Below the pieces are notes generated by a model, which saw nothing but the letters and a program-made list of their open reading frames with translations, did no database searches and was not told the origin of the DNA. Shown here piece after piece: positions 41,190-50,083 of a DNA stretch of 64,000 bases. A program made the position numbers and the translations under genes. Numbering within the stretch: the first letter of the stretch is position 1; the number at the start of each line of letters is the position of its first letter. The stretch is from assembly GCF_900100755.1 (NCBI RefSeq), contig NZ_FNCI01000007.1, forward strand, positions 1-64,000. The letters run 5' to 3'. The stretch is from Onishia taeanensis. GTDB taxonomy: Bacteria; Pseudomonadota; Gammaproteobacteria; Pseudomonadales; Halomonadaceae.

Positions 41190-42638
41190 ATGAGCCTGCG
41201 CATGATCCTGCGCATTCTAGGGCTGCTGCTGATGCTCTTCAGCCTGACCCTGCTACCCCCGATCCTGATCTCGCTGCTCTACGCCGACGGCGTCTGGAGC
41301 AGCTTTGTCATCGCCATGGTCATCACCGTGGCCACCGGTGCGCTGCTGTACTGGCCCAACCGCAACGCCCGCAAGGAGCTGCGCACCCGCGACGGCTTCT
41401 TGATCGCGGCGCTGTTCTGGACCGTACTCGGCCTCTTCGGTGCGCTTCCGCTGATGCTGGACGGCGCTCAGGCGCTCTCGCCGACCGATGCGGTCTTCGA
41501 GTCATTCTCGGGGCTGACGACCACCGGCGCCACCGTGATCACCGGCATCGACTTTCTGCCCGAGGGCATCCGCTACTATCGCCAGCAGCTGCAGTGGCTC
41601 GGCGGCATGGGGATCGTGGTCCTGGCGGTCGCCATTCTGCCGACGTTGGGCATCGGCGGCATGCAGCTTTACCGCACCGAGATTCCGGGGCCGCTGAAGG
41701 ACTCCAAGCTGACCCCCCGCATCACCGAGACCGCCAAGGCACTCTGGTACATCTACGCCACCCTGACCCTGACCTGCTTTGCCGCCTATTGGCTGGCTGG
41801 CATGAACTGGTTCGATGCCCTGGGCCACAGTTTTTCCACGGTGGCGATAGGCGGCTTCTCGACGTATGACACCAGCATCGGCCATTTCGATAGCGCCTTG
41901 ATCGAGATGATCTGCATCCTGTTCATGATCGTCTCGGCAATGAGCTATAGCCTGCACTTCGCCGCCTGGCGCGAAAAGCGCCTGAGCCAGTACCTGGCCG
42001 ACCCCGAGGCCCGCTTCCTGCTGTTGTTCCTGCTGGCCCTGTCCGTAATTACGGTACTCTCGCTGTGGCTGACCGGTACTTACACCGACATCCTCGGCCT
42101 ACGCCACGGTATCTTCGAGGCCGTCTCGATCGCCACCACTGCAGGCTTCGGCGTCGCCGACTTCTCCGTCTGGCCAGGCGCCCTGCCCTTTTTGCTGTTC
42201 GTCGCCGCCTTCGTCGGCGGCTGCAGTGGCTCCACCGGGGGCGGCATCAAGGTCATCCGCATCATCCTGATCCTGAAACAGGGCATGCGTGAGGTCTTAA
42301 GGCTGATCCACCCCAATGCGGTGATCGCGGTAAAGATCGGCAAGGTCAGTGTCCCGGACAGCATCGCCCAGGCCGTATGGGGCTTCTTCTCGGTCTATGT
42401 GCTGCTGTTCTTCTTGATGCTGATCGGCGTGATGGCCACCGGTCTCGATCAGATCACGGCCTGGTCCGCGGTGGCGGCCACCATCAACAACCTGGGCCCT
42501 GGGCTGGGTGAGGTGGCAAGCCACTACGGCGACATGCCGGACGCCGCCAAATGGATTCTGGTGGTAGCGATGCTGCTCGGCCGCCTGGAAATCTTCACCG
42601 TGCTGGTGCTCTTCACACCGGCCTTCTGGCGCCGCTAG
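41190..42638 (+). CDS. trkH: Trk system potassium uptake protein TrkH
   Basis: The membrane-embedded potassium channel of the Trk system. The 482-residue protein has ten or more membrane helices and four pore-loop regions, including FESFSGLTTTGATVITGID, AIGGFSTYDTSIGHF, SIATTAGFGVADFSVW and AATINNLGPGLGEVASHY. CSGSTGGGIKVIRI matches the TrkH intramembrane loop. It belongs with trkA upstream and probably with an ATP-binding TrkE-type factor encoded elsewhere. Confidence 0.96.
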   Translation: MSLRMILRILGLLLMLFSLTLLPPILISLLYADGVWSSFVIAMVITVATGALLYWPNRNARKELRTRDGFLIAALFWTVLGLFGALPLMLDGAQALSPTDAVFESFSGLTTTGATVITGIDFLPEGIRYYRQQLQWLGGMGIVVLAVAILPTLGIGGMQLYRTEIPGPLKDSKLTPRITETAKALWYIYATLTLTCFAAYWLAGMNWFDALGHSFSTVAIGGFSTYDTSIGHFDSALIEMICILFMIVSAMSYSLHFAAWREKRLSQYLADPEARFLLLFLLALSVITVLSLWLTGTYTDILGLRHGIFEAVSIATTAGFGVADFSVWPGALPFLLFVAAFVGGCSGSTGGGIKVIRIILILKQGMREVLRLIHPNAVIAVKIGKVSVPDSIAQAVWGFFSVYVLLFFLMLIGVMATGLDQITAWSAVAATINNLGPGLGEVASHYGDMPDAAKWILVVAMLLGRLEIFTVLVLFTPAFWRR

Positions 42639-42723
42639 CTGGGCCGACCGCCCTGCGGGGTGGGTTTGGCCTGGCCGCCGGCATCGTGGATAATCTTCTC
42701 TCCTAACCGTCTAGCGAGCGTCC

Positions 42724-43953
42724 ATGACCGAATCTCAGGACATCACCACTGCCGAGCCTCAGGCAACAGGCCAGGGCCCACGCCGGGTGATCGTACGCGG
42801 CGATACCCGCTACACCCTGCTTGGCACCGCCCATGTCTCCGCCGAAAGCGCCAACGAAGTCCGTGAGCTGATCCGCTCCGGCGAGTTCGACGCCGTGGCG
42901 ATCGAGCTGTGCGCGTCGCGCCACCAGAGCCTGGTCGAGCCCGATGCCCTGGCCAATCAGGACCTGTTTCAGATCTTCCGCCAGGGCAAGGCCGGCATGG
43001 TCGCCGCCAGTCTGGCACTGGGTGCCTTCCAGCAGCGTGTCGCCGAGCAGTCGGGCATCGAGCCCGGCGCCGAGATGCGTGCGGCCCTGGAGGAAACCGA
43101 CGCCGCCAGCCTGCCGCTGCTGTTGATCGACCGCGAGGTGGGGGTGACGCTCAAGCGCATCTACGCCAACGTGCCCTGGTGGCAGCGCTTCGGGCTGTTT
43201 TCGGGGCTGCTCGGCAGCGTGGTGTCGCGTCAGGAAGTCTCTGCCGCCGACATCGAACGCCTCAAGGAAGGCGACGTTCTGGAATCGACCTTCAACGAGT
43301 TCGCCGAACAGTCCGAGAGCCTCTATGCGCCGCTGATTCGTGAGCGCGACCGCTACATGGCGCTGCGTCTCGAAGAGCAGGCGCCTACGCATTACCGCAA
43401 CGTGCTGGTGATCATCGGCGCCGGCCACCTCAAGGGCATGGCCGAGCACCTCGAAGGAGAGCTGCCGGCCGCTCCGCGGGCCGAGCGCGAGACTCTGGAA
43501 CACACCCCGGCGCGCTCGAAAATCTGGAAGCTGCTGCCCTGGGCCATCACGCTGCTGGTGCTGACCGGCTTCGCGGTGGGCTTCTCCAAGGACACGGGGC
43601 TTGGCTGGCAGTTGGTCGGCGAGTGGTTCCTGATCAACGGCATTCTCTCCGGGCTGGGTGCCGCCATCGCGCTGGGCCACCCCGTCACGGTGATCGCCAC
43701 CTTCTTTGCCGCCCCCTTGACCTCGCTCAACCCGACCATCGGCGCCGGCTTCGTCGCGGCCGGAGTCGAGCTCGCCATGCGCAAGCCCAAGGTGCGCGAC
43801 TTCTCGAACCTGCGCCATGATGTCGCCAGCCCCAAAGGCTGGTGGAAGAACCGGGTTTCCCGCACCCTGCTGGTGTTCCTGCTCTCCACGCTTGGCTCCG
43901 CCGCCGGCACCTGGATCGCCGGTCTGCGCATCGCCGGGCAGCTCATGAGCTGA
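42724..43953 (+). CDS. TraB/PrgY-family membrane protein
   Basis: A 409-residue protein of the TraB/PrgY group (part of the Tiki/EreA-like superfamily), named for enterococcal pheromone shutdown; its role in Gram-negatives is unknown. Motifs are YTLLGTAHVSAESANEV, DAVAIELCASRHQSL and VLVIIGAGHLKGMAEHL in the cytoplasmic domain. Four membrane helices follow at about residues 265-405 (LPWAITLLVLTGFAVGF onwards). GxxHV and GHLxG hint at a metal-dependent hydrolase fold. It is a single gene after trkH. Confidence 0.88.
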   Translation: MTESQDITTAEPQATGQGPRRVIVRGDTRYTLLGTAHVSAESANEVRELIRSGEFDAVAIELCASRHQSLVEPDALANQDLFQIFRQGKAGMVAASLALGAFQQRVAEQSGIEPGAEMRAALEETDAASLPLLLIDREVGVTLKRIYANVPWWQRFGLFSGLLGSVVSRQEVSAADIERLKEGDVLESTFNEFAEQSESLYAPLIRERDRYMALRLEEQAPTHYRNVLVIIGAGHLKGMAEHLEGELPAAPRAERETLEHTPARSKIWKLLPWAITLLVLTGFAVGFSKDTGLGWQLVGEWFLINGILSGLGAAIALGHPVTVIATFFAAPLTSLNPTIGAGFVAAGVELAMRKPKVRDFSNLRHDVASPKGWWKNRVSRTLLVFLLSTLGSAAGTWIAGLRIAGQLMS

Positions 43954-43974
43954 TTCACACGGTTTGTCCTTTCC

Positions 43975-44012
43975 ATAGCCCTTGTCTCACGGCTTCTTGC
44001 CGCAAGGGCTAT
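43975..44012 (+). terminator. Hairpin after the TraB-family gene
   Basis: ATAGCCCTTG (43975-43984) and CAAGGGCTAT (44003-44012) form a perfect 10-bp stem, with an inner CGGC/GCCG stem. There is no T run after it. Apart from this hairpin and the small reverse-strand frame, I see nothing in 43954-44435. Confidence 0.45.
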
Positions 44013-44202
44013 TGCCGCCGCAACGGCTTCTGCCCCCCTTCGACGAGAATGCTACGCCTTGTTACAGCCGCCAGCCGAGACGCTGACCTTAGGCATTGCT
44101 AACCTCGAACCCCTCAGCATATCGACCGGCACTCGCTGTAATGTCTCGCGCCTGCCGCTTGGCATGCGTGTATTATCCTGTCGACACCCCCTAAATTGTT
44201 GC

Positions 44203-44322
44203 TTAATGTAATTTTTCAGCAAGCACCAGAATCTCTTGTTCCCCCTCAAGAAACCGCTTATATGCGACAACACCGCTCAAGCCCGCAGCCAATACGGCCG
44301 ATACAATAACAAAAAGAAACAC
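44203..44322 (-). CDS. Possible small membrane protein
   Basis: A 39-codon frame beginning at GTG (44322) with GAGG five bases upstream. The product would be one membrane helix (FLFVIVSAVLAAGLSGVVAY) followed by a charged tail (KRFLEGEQEILVLAEKLH). The frame is open to an ATG at 44442, which would overlap the start of the diguanylate cyclase gene on the other strand. I recognise no family, and it may not be a gene. Confidence 0.3.
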   Translation of the reverse strand: MFLFVIVSAVLAAGLSGVVAYKRFLEGEQEILVLAEKLH

Positions 44323-44435
44323 TGACGCCTCGAGAGCATCAGGCGATAGAAAACATGGAAGACAGGTTCCCCGAGGGCAGTTGTCATGCCAAGCATTTAA
44401 CGCGATAGCTGCGCACCGCCATAAGGCCTGACGTG

Positions 44436-45590
44436 ATGCCATACAAGCTCTATGAGCCTCAATACCGCTACTCTCTTCCGCGCTGGCGCTTCATGTACTG
44501 GCTGCTTTGCGACGGCGATCTACCCGAAAGCATCCAAAAGCGGTTACTGTCGGGCCCCAGTATCCAGTCCGCTGCCATGTGGTCGGGCACCCTCACCACC
44601 CTGGCGATGACAGGCATCGCCCTATACCGGGCCCCCGACCCGTGGTTTTGGCTCTGGTTCGTGGTAACCCTCGGGCTCTCGGGTTATCGCGCTTGGCTTC
44701 ACTCCCGCGCCAAACACCAATGGCGCCACAAGAGTGGCGTTACGCCTACCGACCAGATCTATCTGGCCAGCCTACTGTGGAGCTTGTCGACCGGCCTGGG
44801 GACTGCGCTATGTCTGCTCAGTGGCGATGCCGTGCTACAGGTACTGGCTATCCCTGCCATGGTTGCCATGGCCACGGCCACGGCGAGCTTTTCTCATGGC
44901 ACACCGCGCTATGCCGTGCTGCAGATCCTGCTGCTGGACCTACCGTTGAAGCTGGCCGTTCCCTTCCAGCCCGAGCCCTGGTTCTGGATATTCGTGGTGC
45001 AGGCCCCGTTCTTCTGGGGAGCCCTGTACCTGATGGTGCATGCACTCAACGACACCTCAACGCAGGCGCTACTCGGCGAATACCAAAGCCGCCGCATGGC
45101 ACGCCTGGACCCACTGACCGAATTGCTGAATCGCGATGCTTGGTTTCGTGAGGCACTGGCGATTCGAAGTGCGGGCCGTGAAGCCCTCCCGGTCAGCCTG
45201 CTCTACGCAGACCTCGACGGTTTCAAGGGCATCAACGATACCCACGGACACCGAGCGGGCGATGACTTGCTGCGCTATATCGCCAATGAAATGAGGCACG
45301 CACTGCGCTATGAGGACATCCTGTCGCGCTGGGGCGGAGATGAATTCCTGATCCTGCTGCCAGGCGCCAACCCCGAGACCAGCCGCTTGATCGCTCAGCG
45401 GATGATCGATGCCATCGGCACGCTCCGCCCGCAATATCCGGACCTAGGGCTCAGCGTCGGTATCGTTCAATGCGACAACTGGCGCGGCACCGACCGAGAG
45501 CGACTCGAGGCGCTGATCGCACAGGCGGACCACGCCCTCTACCAAGCCAAACAGAACGGTAAGGGGTGTTTCCAGGAAATCAGCGCCTAG
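44436..45590 (+). CDS. Membrane-bound diguanylate cyclase (GGDEF)
   Basis: It makes cyclic di-GMP from two GTP. The 384-residue protein has about six membrane helices between residues 48 and 203, with no recognisable sensor name (a MASE-like module), then a GGDEF domain from about 215. LLYADLDGFKGINDTHGHRA and SRWGGDEFLILL show an intact active site. RYED five residues before GGDEF is a product-inhibition I-site. GTG ATG gives two possible starts (44433 and 44436); I use the ATG. Its TAG stop lies in the end of the adjoining palindromic element. There is no EAL domain. Confidence 0.92.
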   Translation: MPYKLYEPQYRYSLPRWRFMYWLLCDGDLPESIQKRLLSGPSIQSAAMWSGTLTTLAMTGIALYRAPDPWFWLWFVVTLGLSGYRAWLHSRAKHQWRHKSGVTPTDQIYLASLLWSLSTGLGTALCLLSGDAVLQVLAIPAMVAMATATASFSHGTPRYAVLQILLLDLPLKLAVPFQPEPWFWIFVVQAPFFWGALYLMVHALNDTSTQALLGEYQSRRMARLDPLTELLNRDAWFREALAIRSAGREALPVSLLYADLDGFKGINDTHGHRAGDDLLRYIANEMRHALRYEDILSRWGGDEFLILLPGANPETSRLIAQRMIDAIGTLRPQYPDLGLSVGIVQCDNWRGTDRERLEALIAQADHALYQAKQNGKGCFQEISA

Positions 45591-45734
45591 GTTTCGTACG
45601 AAAAGTCAGCGAGCGAAGGCAAGACAAGGCAAAAATTGGCGAAAAAGCGGAGTTTACGTGGTGTAAATGAGCATTTTGAGCCAATTTTTCACGCCGTATT
45701 GTCGAGCGCAGGTAGTTTTCGTACCAAGCCTAGG
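45586..45734. repeat. Palindromic MITE-like intergenic element
   Basis: A roughly 149-bp element between convergent genes. Its ends, 45586-45604 and 45716-45734, are inverted copies matching at 17 of 19 positions. Inside, AAAAATTGGC (45631-45640) and GCCAATTTTT (45680-45689) are perfect inverted copies around GCGGAGTTTACGTGGTGTAA. I recall closely similar palindromes scattered in Halomonas and Marinobacter genomes, but could not check this. The TAG stops of the diguanylate cyclase gene (45588-45590) and the DTW gene (45732-45730) both lie in its ends. It may act as a two-way terminator. Confidence 0.8.
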
Positions 45735-46653
45735 TACGACGTGCCAGCAGCCTCTCCATGGCCGGCGTCGGCCCAGGCAGGCGACTATGCCGCCGGCTGG
45801 CCCCGTAGCTGTCGTTGAAGGCGTCGAAGTAATCATCCAGCACCTGGCCCGCGTCGCCATCGCCGGCCTGACGCAGAAGCTCTGCGGCCACCTCTGCGGT
45901 GCATAGATGCGCCTTGGAGGCAGGCTTGCGCAGCCGATAGCGGGTCTCGCGTTCGGTGGCAAGCGGCAACACCGGCAAGCCGTCCAGGTAGGAGCTGCGG
46001 CGGAAGATGCGGCGCGCCTGGCGCCAGGTACCATCGAGGATGATGAACACCGGAATCCTGGCGCCATTGCCCACGGCGGGGTCTATGGCGTCGCGCACGG
46101 CCTGCATGCCCACCACCCGGTCGGCGTAGTCCGGCTGGTCGTCGGGAAAGATCACGAAGGGGGCGAAACGCTCATCGGCCAGCAGCTCGAGCAGTCGTTC
46201 GTCCGGTGCCGTGCGATACCAGGTGAAGACCTCGGTGCTCGGGAGCACGTCGGCAATCAGCCGCCCGGTGTTGGTCGGCTTCAGGTGCTCGAGCGGATGG
46301 GTAATCAACCAGAAGCGCGCCAGGCTCTCGGCTTCCACCCGATAGGGGCAGAGACAGTTCAGCGCCGGCAACCGGCAGGTATCACAGCGTGTCACGGTGC
46401 TGCCTCGCGCCTTGAACTCGCGCCGCGCTGGACGCGCCTGATCAGCAGCAGCCTCGGCAGAAGAGCCCTCAGCAGCCTCGGCAAAAGAGCCCTCAGCAGC
46501 CTCGGCAAAAGAGTCATCCGATGGCCCAGTATCGGGATCTTGATAAGGCTCGGTAGCGGGAGGGTGATAGAGCCCATCGACCGTATCGGCCTCGGGCATA
46601 TCGTCGGAGGACGGGCCGGCGGTTTCGCCCGCCGGCTCGGTAGTGTCATTCAT
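45730..46653 (-). CDS. DTW-domain tRNA-uridine aminocarboxypropyltransferase
   Basis: DTW enzymes such as E. coli TapT transfer the aminocarboxypropyl group of SAM to uridine-47 (acp3U) of tRNA. The domain begins near residue 86: RCDTCRLPALNCLCPYRVEA supplies metal-binding cysteines, THPLEHLKPTNTGRLI follows, and IPVFIILDGTWRQARRIFRR carries the D-x-T-W signature. The first 80 residues are acidic and poorly conserved, with an eight-residue tandem repeat (AEAAEGSF). The ATG at 46653 is chosen; an alternative is at 46704. The stop lies inside the palindromic element. The DTW call is firm, the exact tRNA site less so. Confidence 0.88.
   Translation of the reverse strand: MNDTTEPAGETAGPSSDDMPEADTVDGLYHPPATEPYQDPDTGPSDDSFAEAAEGSFAEAAEGSSAEAAADQARPARREFKARGSTVTRCDTCRLPALNCLCPYRVEAESLARFWLITHPLEHLKPTNTGRLIADVLPSTEVFTWYRTAPDERLLELLADERFAPFVIFPDDQPDYADRVVGMQAVRDAIDPAVGNGARIPVFIILDGTWRQARRIFRRSSYLDGLPVLPLATERETRYRLRKPASKAHLCTAEVAAELLRQAGDGDAGQVLDDYFDAFNDSYGASRRHSRLPGPTPAMERLLARRT
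46449..46513 (-). repeat. 24-bp coding tandem repeat in the DTW gene
   Basis: Three copies of a 24-base unit encode FAEAAEGS-FAEAAEGS-SAEAA in the acidic N-terminal extension. The second and third copies are almost identical, which suggests recent slippage. The reading frame is kept. Confidence 0.8.
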
Positions 46654-46734
46654 GGTGTAATCGGGCTCGAGCGTGGTCGCTGGGTAGGCCGCGCATTCTA
46701 GCATGCGCGGCCTACCATGACGCCGCCCCGCCTG

Positions 46735-47676
46735 TTACGACGCAGTAGCCGGCGTTGGCTGCCCCACCGGGCGGCGCTTCCAGTAGCCGGCCAGTATGGA
46801 GCCAGACACGTTGTGCCATACCGAGAACAGCGCGCCGGGAAGCGCCGCGCTTGCCGAGAAGAACTGGCTGGCCAGGGCCACCGCGAGGCCGGAATTCTGC
46901 ATGCCCACCTCGATGGCCACGGTGCGGGCGATTCGCTCCTCGAAGCCCACCAGCCGCGCCAGACCATAGCCACCGGCCAGGCCGATGCCGTTGTGCAACA
47001 CCACCGCCAGCGCTACCAGCGGCCCAAGCGTCAGCAGGCGGCCAGCGTTAAGCCCCACCACGATGGCGATGATCAAGACGATAGCGGCCATGGCAAGCGT
47101 CGCCAGCATGGGCTCGACCCGGCGGACCCGGTCGCCAAGCAGGTGGTGAACCACCACACCCAGGGCGATCGGGGCGATGACCAGCTGGGCGATGCTCATG
47201 AACATGCCCGCCACCGGCACGGCGATGCTCTCACCGACCAGCAGCCAGGTCAGCAGCGGCGTGGCCGCCACCGAGACCAGGGTGGAAGCCAGCGTCATCG
47301 ACACCGACAGCGCCACATGGCCACCGGCCAACCAGGCCATCACGTTGGAGGCCGTGCCGCCGGCGGTAGCGCCGACCAACACCATGCCGGTAGTCAGGGC
47401 CGGGTCGAGGCCCAGCAGTTTCGAGACCAGAAGCGCTGCCAGCGGCATCAGCGTGAACTGCAGCACGATGCCCACTGCCACCGGCTTCGGCGCGCGCAAC
47501 ACGCCAAGAAAATCCTGGCGCGACAGGGTCAGACCCATGGCAAACATGATCAGGGCCAGCAGCAGCTTGATCTGGCCGGCAAGTCCGGTAAACCAGTCCG
47601 GCTGCCAGGCGGCGCACAAGGCAAAGAGGATCGCCCAGACGGGAAAGAGGCGATTGAGACGTTCGAAGGCGTGCAT
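46735..47676 (-). CDS. Bile acid:sodium symporter family (BASS) transporter
   Basis: A 313-residue inner-membrane protein with nine or ten helices. It has LALIMFAMGLTLSRQDF, VLVGATAGGTASNVMAWLA (helix-breaking sodium-site region) and TVAIEVGMQNSGLAVALAS (second crossover motif). Bacterial members move organic anions with sodium; pantoate, pyruvate and sulfonate-type substrates are known, and the substrate here is unknown. It ends 81 bases upstream of the DTW gene. Confidence 0.9.
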   Translation of the reverse strand: MHAFERLNRLFPVWAILFALCAAWQPDWFTGLAGQIKLLLALIMFAMGLTLSRQDFLGVLRAPKPVAVGIVLQFTLMPLAALLVSKLLGLDPALTTGMVLVGATAGGTASNVMAWLAGGHVALSVSMTLASTLVSVAATPLLTWLLVGESIAVPVAGMFMSIAQLVIAPIALGVVVHHLLGDRVRRVEPMLATLAMAAIVLIIAIVVGLNAGRLLTLGPLVALAVVLHNGIGLAGGYGLARLVGFEERIARTVAIEVGMQNSGLAVALASQFFSASAALPGALFSVWHNVSGSILAGYWKRRPVGQPTPATAS

Positions 47677-47825
47677 GAGGTGTCCTAAGCGTTGCGTGAT
47701 GAGAAAAGCCAGGCAAATGCCCGGCCGTCAGGCCGTTAAGACGGCTCTTGATATCCCGGCCGAGATGCACTCTTCGGCATCGACAGCGAAGCGGGACGCC
47801 CATCATGCCGTATGCGCGCTAATGA

Positions 47826-47862
47826 ATGAAGGCGCGCCCCGGCATTCGGGACGCGCCTTCAT
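47826..47862 (-). terminator. Probable terminator of the metallo-beta-lactamase-fold gene
   Basis: ATGAAGGCGCG (47826-47836) and CGCGCCTTCAT (47852-47862) form a perfect 11-bp stem, extended by CCC/GGG around a short loop. The T content after it is low. The gap 47677-47899 holds nothing else that I can identify. Confidence 0.5.
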
Positions 47863-47899
47863 CGTGGGCCTTGGAAAATGGCCTCGCCTAGAGCACCGC

Positions 47900-48883
47900 T
47901 TACTCGCCAGCGGCAGCCGCCGGATCGTGGCTGTAATTCACCGGCAGCCACTCATAGCCCTCGCCGTCGGCACGCAAATGGCCGATGCCAGGGAAAGACA
48001 GATGCGCGCCGGCCACCCAGTCGCCTTCATCGGCGACGGTGGCGAATATCGCCTTGCGTTCCTCGCGGGCCTGATCGGGGGTACTGTCGAAATCGATGGT
48101 GACGTCCGGGTGCGGGAACTGCACCGCGGCGGCATGCATGGTGTCGCCCCACAGCACCAGGGTCTCGCCGTTGCTCTCGACGCGATAGGTGCTGTGCCCC
48201 GGCGTATGGCCCGGGTGTTCCTCGGCATAGATGCCCGGCGCGAGCTCGGTATCGCCCTCGAAGGCCTCGAAGGCGCCCGCTTCGATGTAGGGATTAATGG
48301 AGGCCATCGCGCCCTGGAAGAAGCCCTTCTGGCCTTCCGGTGCGGCTTCGAGCTGGGCCGGGTCGAGCCAGAAATCGACATCGTCCTGATCGGCATGCAG
48401 GGTCGCGTTGGGGAACATCCGCGACTCGCCATCCATCAGCCCACCCAGATGGTCCGGGTGCATATGGGTCAGGTAAATCTCATCGACCTGCTCGGGCCGG
48501 TAGCCGGCCGCTTCAAGGCTCGCCCCCAACTTGCCAAGCGACGGCCCGAACAGCGTGCCGGCCCCGGTGTCCACCAGCACCAGCTTGTCGCCGGTGTTGA
48601 TCAGGTAGGCGTTGACCGAGGTTTCGACCGGCACATTCAGATAGGCGTCCTCGAATATTGCCTTGGCCTCATCGGCGGGCATATGCAGCAATTCGTGCAT
48701 CGGCAAATTGACGGTGCCGTCGCTTAGCGCCGTGACCTCGAAATCGCCGAGCATCATGCGGTAGTAACCGGGATTGGGGCCATCGGCCATATCGCCTGCG
48801 GCGACGGCCGGCGCACTGGCGGCCAGCCCCAGCACGGTCGCGGTGGCCATCGGCAAGGTAGTGCGCGTTAGAAAAGCGGTCAT
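47900..48883 (-). CDS. Exported metallo-beta-lactamase-fold hydrolase
   Basis: A 327-residue protein with a signal peptide (LPMATATVLGLAASAPAVAAG, cleaved near residue 29), so it is periplasmic. It has the zinc motif YLTHMHPDHLGGLMDGE, an early DTGAG, the third His in EEHPGHTPGHSTYRV and LWGDTMHAAAVQFPHP. This group includes lactonase- and methyl-parathion-hydrolase-like enzymes, but the substrate cannot be deduced. CAGGAGA six bases before the ATG at 48883 sets the start. It is a single gene. Confidence 0.9.
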   Translation of the reverse strand: MTAFLTRTTLPMATATVLGLAASAPAVAAGDMADGPNPGYYRMMLGDFEVTALSDGTVNLPMHELLHMPADEAKAIFEDAYLNVPVETSVNAYLINTGDKLVLVDTGAGTLFGPSLGKLGASLEAAGYRPEQVDEIYLTHMHPDHLGGLMDGESRMFPNATLHADQDDVDFWLDPAQLEAAPEGQKGFFQGAMASINPYIEAGAFEAFEGDTELAPGIYAEEHPGHTPGHSTYRVESNGETLVLWGDTMHAAAVQFPHPDVTIDFDSTPDQAREERKAIFATVADEGDWVAGAHLSFPGIGHLRADGEGYEWLPVNYSHDPAAAAGE

Positions 48884-49014
48884 GGCAATCTCCTGTTCGG
48901 GGTGTCGGTCGATGACGAACAACTTGGACATAAAGCTAGTGGACAAACAAATCTTGTACAAGGTGAAGCCGAAACCCTCTGCGCACGCCATAACGGCTAA
49001 AGGCCACGGCCCTT

Positions 49015-49779
49015 TCAGCCGTTATCGCTGCTCGGTGCGAGCCCAGTGGCGAGCAGGTGGTCGGGGACCTCTAGCCGGCCGGTAGCCTTCCAATGCTCAA
49101 CCAACCGCGGCACGCCCTCCCCGGCCGGCAAGGCTAGACGGCCGACACCGGGCGGCGCCAGTTGGTGAGCGTCGGGGTCGATGACGACCGCATCGGCGTC
49201 CAGGGGTACCTGTTCGAGCAGCAGTGCCGCCGGCATCACCGCAAGCGAGGTGCCCACCACCAGCAACAGGTCCGCCTCGGCGACGATGTCACAGGCGTCT
49301 GCGTAGCGCGGCACCGACTCACCGAACCAGACCACGTCCGGGCGTAGCTGGCTGCCCTTGTCGCATAGATCACCCATGCGAATGCCGCCTTGGCGCAGCG
49401 GATAGCGCAGCCGCTCATCCACCGAGGAGCGCGCCATCAGGATCTCGCCGTGCAGGTGCAGCACATCGGAAGAACCGGCCCGCTCATGCAGGTCGTCGAT
49501 GTTCTGGGTGACGATGCTGACCCGAATGCCAGCCTTTTCCAGCTCGGCTAGCGCCCGATGGGCGGCGTTGGGCTCGGCGCGGCGCACCTGCTCGCGGCGC
49601 TCGTTATAGAAGCGCAGCACCCGTTCCGGGTCGCGGGCGAAGCCCTCGGGCGTGGCCACCGCCTCGATGGGATGCTCCTCCCAGAGGCCATCGGTTGCCC
49701 GAAAGGTACGAATGCCGCTCTCCGCGCTCATGCCCGCGCCGGTCAGCACCACCAGATGCGGCGCACCTTGTTCTTCCAT
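49015..49779 (-). CDS. Sirtuin-type NAD-dependent protein deacylase
   Basis: A 254-residue Sir2-family enzyme that removes acyl groups from lysine using NAD. It has VVLTGAGMSAESGIRTFRA, VTQNIDDLHERAG, the catalytic His in LHLHGE, RPDVVWFGESVP and LLVVGTSLAVMPAA. The zinc site of CobB needs four cysteines between HGE and RPDVVWFGE. Here that 40-residue stretch has only one (GDLCDKG), so this member appears to lack the zinc. The desuccinylase Tyr-Arg pair may be represented by YNERR, but this is uncertain. It is not co-transcribed with a recognisable partner. Confidence 0.9.
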   Translation of the reverse strand: MEEQGAPHLVVLTGAGMSAESGIRTFRATDGLWEEHPIEAVATPEGFARDPERVLRFYNERREQVRRAEPNAAHRALAELEKAGIRVSIVTQNIDDLHERAGSSDVLHLHGEILMARSSVDERLRYPLRQGGIRMGDLCDKGSQLRPDVVWFGESVPRYADACDIVAEADLLLVVGTSLAVMPAALLLEQVPLDADAVVIDPDAHQLAPPGVGRLALPAGEGVPRLVEHWKATGRLEVPDHLLATGLAPSSDNG

Positions 49780-50083
49780 TCACCACCTCTAGTCGCTCGG
49801 CCTCCAATTCCTCACTTTGGAGAAACTCGCAACCGACTGTGCATATGTTTGTCTGTCGCTGACGCTATCACTCCCGCCCCAGCACGGCCAGACAGCGCAC
49901 TGCCGGTGGTGAATCGCTTGGCAGGCCAAACGGCCTGAGTTATTTACCAAGCGGGTGGTCAATCACACGGGACCCGACAGCTAAGAGCCTTTCACCGGCT
50001 TCTGTCATAACGCCAGCCAACATGCGCGGCTACAAAATGGAGGCGAAGCCGCAATGTAGTAGGCGTCGCCGTGATTGGCCTTG
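49780..50083. other. Intergenic stretch without a gene
   Basis: I see no convincing open frame, tRNA or promoter. The only structure is a small hairpin, CAGGCC-AAAC-GGCCTG (49922-49937), followed by AGTTATTT, which could end a transcript on the forward strand. Base composition drops towards the AT-rich gene that follows. Confidence 0.5.

Noticed and set aside
45586..45734. Palindromic element as an insertion sequence
   Set aside because: It is only about 149 bases and encodes no transposase.
47177..48727. 516-codon forward frame across the BASS and metallo-beta-lactamase-fold genes
   Set aside because: It is antisense to two well-supported genes and has no domain of its own.
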